A stretch of 64,000 bases of DNA from the NCBI RefSeq assembly GCF_004793545.1, contig NZ_SRYA01000017.1, positions 1-64,000 of the forward strand, in the 5' to 3' direction. The position numbers and the translations under genes were made by a program. Under the pieces are notes generated by a model. It did no database searches. It was not told where the DNA came from and saw only the letters and a list, made by a program, of their open reading frames with translations. This DNA comes from Petralouisia muris. Its GTDB lineage: Bacteria; Bacillota; Clostridia; Lachnospirales; Lachnospiraceae. Positions 60,520 to 64,000 of this stretch are shown piece by piece (the first letter of the stretch is position 1; every line of letters starts with the position of its first letter).

Positions 60520-62880
60520 TTACGATGCACTGATTGTATCGACAATGGATATATCTTTCATTTTCTTGATTGGATTTCTTACTGCCAGAATTACTGCAAT
60601 GACTACAACAACAATAATGATACCAAGTTCAACTAAGGGAACACTCCATGCATCGCCCCAGTGATAGGTTATAAGTTTGCTAAATAAAATCTTGTTACAA
60701 ACGATTCCCAAAATGCTGCCGCAGATAATACCTGCGATTGCGTAAGCAGATGCTTCGGCAACAATCATTTTAGCCAGTTGCCTGTTACTTAATCCGATAG
60801 CTCGAAAAGCTCCGTATTGCTTCATTTTTGCAGCTACACTCATGGCTATACTATTTATAATATTGCATAGCGTAATCAATGCAATCAGTACCAAAAATCC
60901 ATAGATGAAAAGACCAAAACAATAGTAAGCTCCACGGGTATTGTTATTACCCATTCGCTCATCAGAAAAAGTGTACTGTGAGCCTACCAAACTGTGAATA
61001 TCCCTGACATCATTTTCTGTTGCATTTTTAGATAACTGTATGTCAATGATAGTATAATCGGTTTCTCCCGTTAATTTCCGAAAGGTATCTTCGGAACAAA
61101 TTAGTTTTCCAACCCCTGGGCTATTGCTAAACGGACATTGCGATACCACACCGACAATCTCCAAATCTGCCTGACTTCCATTCAGATTTAAGGTAATGAC
61201 ATTGCCTGCCTCAATGTTGTTTTGTGAATCAAAGACGATAAGTCCTGTATTATTTTCACTTTGTGCTTTTTCCAAGCTGCCAGACAAGAGATAATCCTTA
61301 GCCCAATCGAATTGCATATCTTCATAGGAAATAAGGTCAACAACTTTTTCCTCACCATTTACGATTACGGGAACATTGTAAGCGAACATTCGCCCATAAG
61401 CATTTTTTACGGCGGAATTTTGCCGCAATTCCTCAATATATTCAGCTTTTACCGAGCAGGTGTTTTCTGGGCTGATAACAGATATATCGGCAGTCCATGG
61501 CTGTAAAGGCGTCAATGTGTGATTCATAAAATCAATTGTCACTGAAAATGCAAGAAAGAGAATAATACTTACCGAAAAAGAGCCAATCATTAAAATAAAA
61601 TTCTTTTTGCTTGCTTTCGCATGATGAATGCCAAGAGAAGTTTCTATCTTGAAAAATTTGGTATTCGCCGCTTTTTTTACAGGCTGCAGGTCATTTGCGT
61701 TTCCAAATACCGCTGCCAAAGGAGAAACTTTGGATGCTTTCTTAGCGGGAGAACGGGCAGCAAGGAGAACGGTCAGCAGACCGACAACAATACCCGCTAT
61801 AACACTTGGATAGCTTATGCTAAAAGCAGGCATACCGCCAAAAAATTCTGGACTAAGCTGCCGTAAAATAAAACACAATACCCAAACCAATACAATACCA
61901 CCGGCAACGCCAAGCGGAATCGCAAAGCGACACCAATTCAAAGCCTCTTTGCGTACTAACCGCATAACTTGTTTCGGCGTTGTCCCTATGCAGCGCACCA
62001 TTCCAAAAAACTCTGTTCTTTGTGCCACATTGCTGTTCATACTGCTTGTAATCATCAATACGCCTGCAATCAGAACAAGGATAAATAATATGGCAGCAAC
62101 AGCATATACCTGTAACATAAAAGAATTGCTGCTCTGTCCTAACAGCCCAAGCAATTCTGTGTTTTCGGACACCTGCTCATCGGATAATCCAAACTGCTGC
62201 TTAATCTCAGCTATGCTGCTCTGAATATTTCGGGTACTCTTAAATTTCAATAAGCGCATTGTGTAGTCAGCAGGATTACTGCTTGTCCCATCTGGGTAAA
62301 TGGCACGAAAACTTTCCGTTGTCAAACATACACCATAAGAGTCTCTGCTCATAATTCCTACCGTGTTATTCATAAACCCCGATATTGTGTATGCTCTTTC
62401 GCTCCCATCAGGCATAGTGATAACAATTTGTTCTCCAATTTCTAAATGCAGCATATTTTTTGCATTATTTGTTACCAGTGCTTCGTCTCCGTTTGCAGGA
62501 AATGAGCCCTTATCCAATGCAGCAAAAATTTCAGTAACGGCACTTTCATTGCTTCCGCATACCGCTACATTTTTCCCCGACAAAGTGTAGCCTTGCCCAC
62601 CCCGATAATTAAAAACTCCGTAATCGGCTGCGGCAGCTACCTCTGGGCGGGAAGCTATTAGCTTTGCATCTTCATCGCTTATGTTTCTTATTCCAATATG
62701 CCAATTTCCATTTTCCTGCTGTGCCTGCAAAATCTGTCCTCTGATAAACATATCTGCCATACCGAAAATAGCTGTTACCAGAAAGACCGCCAATACAATA
62801 CAAATAATAGACATACTATTTTGCTTTCGGCGTACTTTTGCAGAAATAGGAACAAGGTCAAGATAACTTTTCATTCGCAT
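60520..62880 (-). CDS. MacB/FtsX-type ABC transporter permease
   Basis: This 786-residue membrane protein has two FtsX-type units: one membrane segment, an outer MacB_PCD-like domain (about 60-240), three segments (about 260-380), then a second segment, outer domain (about 450-640) and three final segments (AYAIAGIICGSILGIVCN near the end). It belongs with the ATPase gene that overlaps its start by 23 bp. Such systems export or remove peptides such as antibiotics and bacteriocins, often under a neighbouring sensor kinase, which is found at the window end. The substrate is unknown. Confidence 0.85.
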   Translation of the reverse strand: MRMKSYLDLVPISAKVRRKQNSMSIICIVLAVFLVTAIFGMADMFIRGQILQAQQENGNWHIGIRNISDEDAKLIASRPEVAAAADYGVFNYRGGQGYTLSGKNVAVCGSNESAVTEIFAALDKGSFPANGDEALVTNNAKNMLHLEIGEQIVITMPDGSERAYTISGFMNNTVGIMSRDSYGVCLTTESFRAIYPDGTSSNPADYTMRLLKFKSTRNIQSSIAEIKQQFGLSDEQVSENTELLGLLGQSSNSFMLQVYAVAAILFILVLIAGVLMITSSMNSNVAQRTEFFGMVRCIGTTPKQVMRLVRKEALNWCRFAIPLGVAGGIVLVWVLCFILRQLSPEFFGGMPAFSISYPSVIAGIVVGLLTVLLAARSPAKKASKVSPLAAVFGNANDLQPVKKAANTKFFKIETSLGIHHAKASKKNFILMIGSFSVSIILFLAFSVTIDFMNHTLTPLQPWTADISVISPENTCSVKAEYIEELRQNSAVKNAYGRMFAYNVPVIVNGEEKVVDLISYEDMQFDWAKDYLLSGSLEKAQSENNTGLIVFDSQNNIEAGNVITLNLNGSQADLEIVGVVSQCPFSNSPGVGKLICSEDTFRKLTGETDYTIIDIQLSKNATENDVRDIHSLVGSQYTFSDERMGNNNTRGAYYCFGLFIYGFLVLIALITLCNIINSIAMSVAAKMKQYGAFRAIGLSNRQLAKMIVAEASAYAIAGIICGSILGIVCNKILFSKLITYHWGDAWSVPLVELGIIIVVVVIAVILAVRNPIKKMKDISIVDTISAS

Positions 62881-63553
62881 TACCTCCCAAGTCTGTCAGT
62901 ACGCCGTCTATGACACGCAATACACGGTCAACCATAGAAGTAAGACTGTTGTTGTGCGTAATCATAAGAATTGTCTGTTGGTAATGTCTGGATGCTTTTG
63001 TCAGCAAATCAATAACATCCTGGCTATTTTTGCTATCCAGATTGCCTGTCGGCTCGTCCGCAAGAATCAACTTTGGTTTTGTAATCAATGCCCTGCCAAT
63101 AGCGACACGCTGCTGCTGACCGCCAGAAAGCTGACTTGGCAAATGGTTTCTTCGGTCTGTTAAGCCAAGCAATTCTAATATTTCTTCTACATCAGAGGCT
63201 TTCGGTTTGCGGTAATCCAAAAGAAGCGGAAACACTATATTCTGTTCAACCGTCAATTCAGATACAAGCTGAAAAGACTGAAAAATAAAACCGATATTTC
63301 TCCTTCTGAAAATCGTGCGTTCCTCTTCTTTCATTGTAAAAAGATTATTTCCGTCCATCGTAATCACGCCAGAAGTAGGAACATCCAATGCACCGATGCA
63401 GTTTAGTAGCGTGCTTTTTCCAGAGCCAGATTCACCGACGACAGCAACAAATTCTCCTTTTTCCAGAGAAAAGGACACATCTTTTAAGGCATCAACCTTT
63501 ACCGCACCCGTTCCGTATGTTTTGCATAATTTTTGTACTTTCAATATTTCCAT
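62858..63553 (-). CDS. MacB/LolD-type ABC transporter ATPase
   Basis: This 231-residue ATPase has Walker A VVGESGSGKSTLL (about 37-49), Q-loop FQSF, signature LPSQLSGGQQQRVAIGRAL, Walker [13 protein letters not shown] and switch MITHN. It powers the permease encoded next. It is the same ATPase class as the broken remnant at 4.5-4.7 kb. The start is ATG 63553, with GGAGGTAC upstream. Confidence 0.93.
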   Translation of the reverse strand: MEILKVQKLCKTYGTGAVKVDALKDVSFSLEKGEFVAVVGESGSGKSTLLNCIGALDVPTSGVITMDGNNLFTMKEEERTIFRRRNIGFIFQSFQLVSELTVEQNIVFPLLLDYRKPKASDVEEILELLGLTDRRNHLPSQLSGGQQQRVAIGRALITKPKLILADEPTGNLDSKNSQDVIDLLTKASRHYQQTILMITHNNSLTSMVDRVLRVIDGVLTDLGGNANEKLS

Positions 63554-63619
63554 ATATTTAAGTACCTCCTTTCCCGATAAAGGATAACACCTCGACCTTA
63601 CAAGCAGATGAATTTGAGC

Positions 63620-64000
63620 TTACGATTCTGTAAGGAAAGACAATGTAAAGGTTGTTCCTTGTAATCGCTCACTTTGGACAGAAAGAATACCGCCTTGTCC
63701 CTCAACAATCGCCTTTGCTAATGGCAGTCCAAGTCCAATCCCTTGACTGTCTGAAGTGTTTTTACTTCGGTAAAACCTCTTAAATATGTGGTGTATATCC
63801 TCCCCGGCAATACCATGTCCGTTATCTGTAATTAATATCCGAATCATAGCGGGAGTCCGCTCACACGATATAGTGATTTTCCCTCCCGAATCTGTATGGT
63901 CAAGTGCGTTTTTGACAATGTTGCCAATGGCTTCGCCCGTCCACTCAATATCGCAGTAAAGCATTTGTTCCAAGTCGCCATTTATCACAATTTCTTTTTT
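63620..64000 (-). CDS. Sensor histidine kinase, C-terminal part (runs off window)
   Basis: Only the ATPase domain end is in the window, about 125 residues. Motifs are N (GNIVKNALDHT), G1 (ITDNGHGI), F (FKRFYRS) and G2 (GIGLGLPLAKAIVEG), and it ends FTLSFLTES. The frame is open to the last base, so the gene continues past 64000. It lies just upstream of the ABC exporter genes and probably controls them with a response regulator outside the window. Confidence 0.85.
   Translation of the reverse strand, partial: KKEIVINGDLEQMLYCDIEWTGEAIGNIVKNALDHTDSGGKITISCERTPAMIRILITDNGHGIAGEDIHHIFKRFYRSKNTSDSQGIGLGLPLAKAIVEGQGGILSVQSERLQGTTFTLSFLTES

Noticed and set aside
55484-60532. TGCACTG direct repeat at both sides of the mobile element as att core
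   Set aside because: Seven bases are too few in this AT-rich DNA and the right copy lies inside the permease coding end; not enough to call attachment sites.

Overview
The window looks like a chromosomal segment of a low-GC Gram-positive gut anaerobe of the Lachnospiraceae type (class Clostridia). The signs are strong GGAGG ribosome sites, many lysine-rich Fn3 and Big_2 surface proteins, a Roseburia-like beta-mannan locus, a DUF624 (YesL) gene inside a sugar operon, and a Tn916-type integrase. I cannot name the genus from sequence alone. Almost all genes lie on the minus strand.

Region 1 (1-9.9 kb): two secreted repeat proteins (a 1206-residue Fn3 protein and a Big_2 protein with an STPG repeat linker), an XRE regulator, a decayed histidine kinase/ABC cluster in which an ABC ATPase remnant is joined in frame to a RecG-like ATP-binding-protein tail, a GT-C type membrane glycosyltransferase, and a DUF3800 gene. 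A perfect consensus promoter overlaps the DUF3800 stop codon and leads, about 170 nt later, to a terminator, with no convincing gene between. This is a candidate small RNA.

Region 2 (10.1-20.1 kb): a surface-glycan operon reading rffA-like aminotransferase, GT2, ATP-grasp, CapK/PaaK-like ligase, sugar-transfer ATP-grasp, flippase, GT-C membrane protein. A divergent XRE regulator lies across a 0.5-kb control region. The operon carries three kinds of simple repeat. A 9-G tract puts the second ATP-grasp gene out of frame, which fits a phase-variable switch. A 50-bp tandem duplication covers a stop codon and ribosome site. A 51-bp tandem repeat extends the GT2 tail over the next gene.

Region 3 (20.4-28.9 kb): ordinary housekeeping genes: uppP, pth, mfd, a PrsA-like lipoprotein, then apbE, a NusG-domain-II protein and a Gx transporter (a flavinylation-type group).

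Region 4 (29.2-47.0 kb): a beta-mannan utilisation locus: LacI regulator, solute-binding protein, two permeases, GH130_2, a large secreted GH26 mannanase, mannobiose 2-epimerase, GH130_1, two small membrane-linked proteins, CE2 and CE17 esterases, and a GH1 beta-glucosidase fused to mannose-6-phosphate isomerase. The mannanase cuts mannan outside the cell and the ABC system imports oligosaccharides. CE2 and CE17 remove acetyl groups in the cytoplasm. GH130_2 and the epimerase/GH130_1 pair give mannose-1-phosphate and glucose, and the fusion protein removes terminal glucose and turns mannose-6-phosphate into fructose-6-phosphate. No phosphomannomutase and no ABC ATPase for import are in the window.

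Region 5 (47.1-55.5 kb): an IS1380-family transposase, then pstS-pstC-pstA-pstB-phoU-phoP-phoR with a Pho-box-like promoter.

Region 6 (55.5-64 kb): a small mobilisable element (MobV relaxase, candidate oriT, iteron-like array, excisionase, XRE regulator, tyrosine integrase), followed by a MacB/FtsX-type ABC exporter and the end of a sensor kinase that runs off the window.
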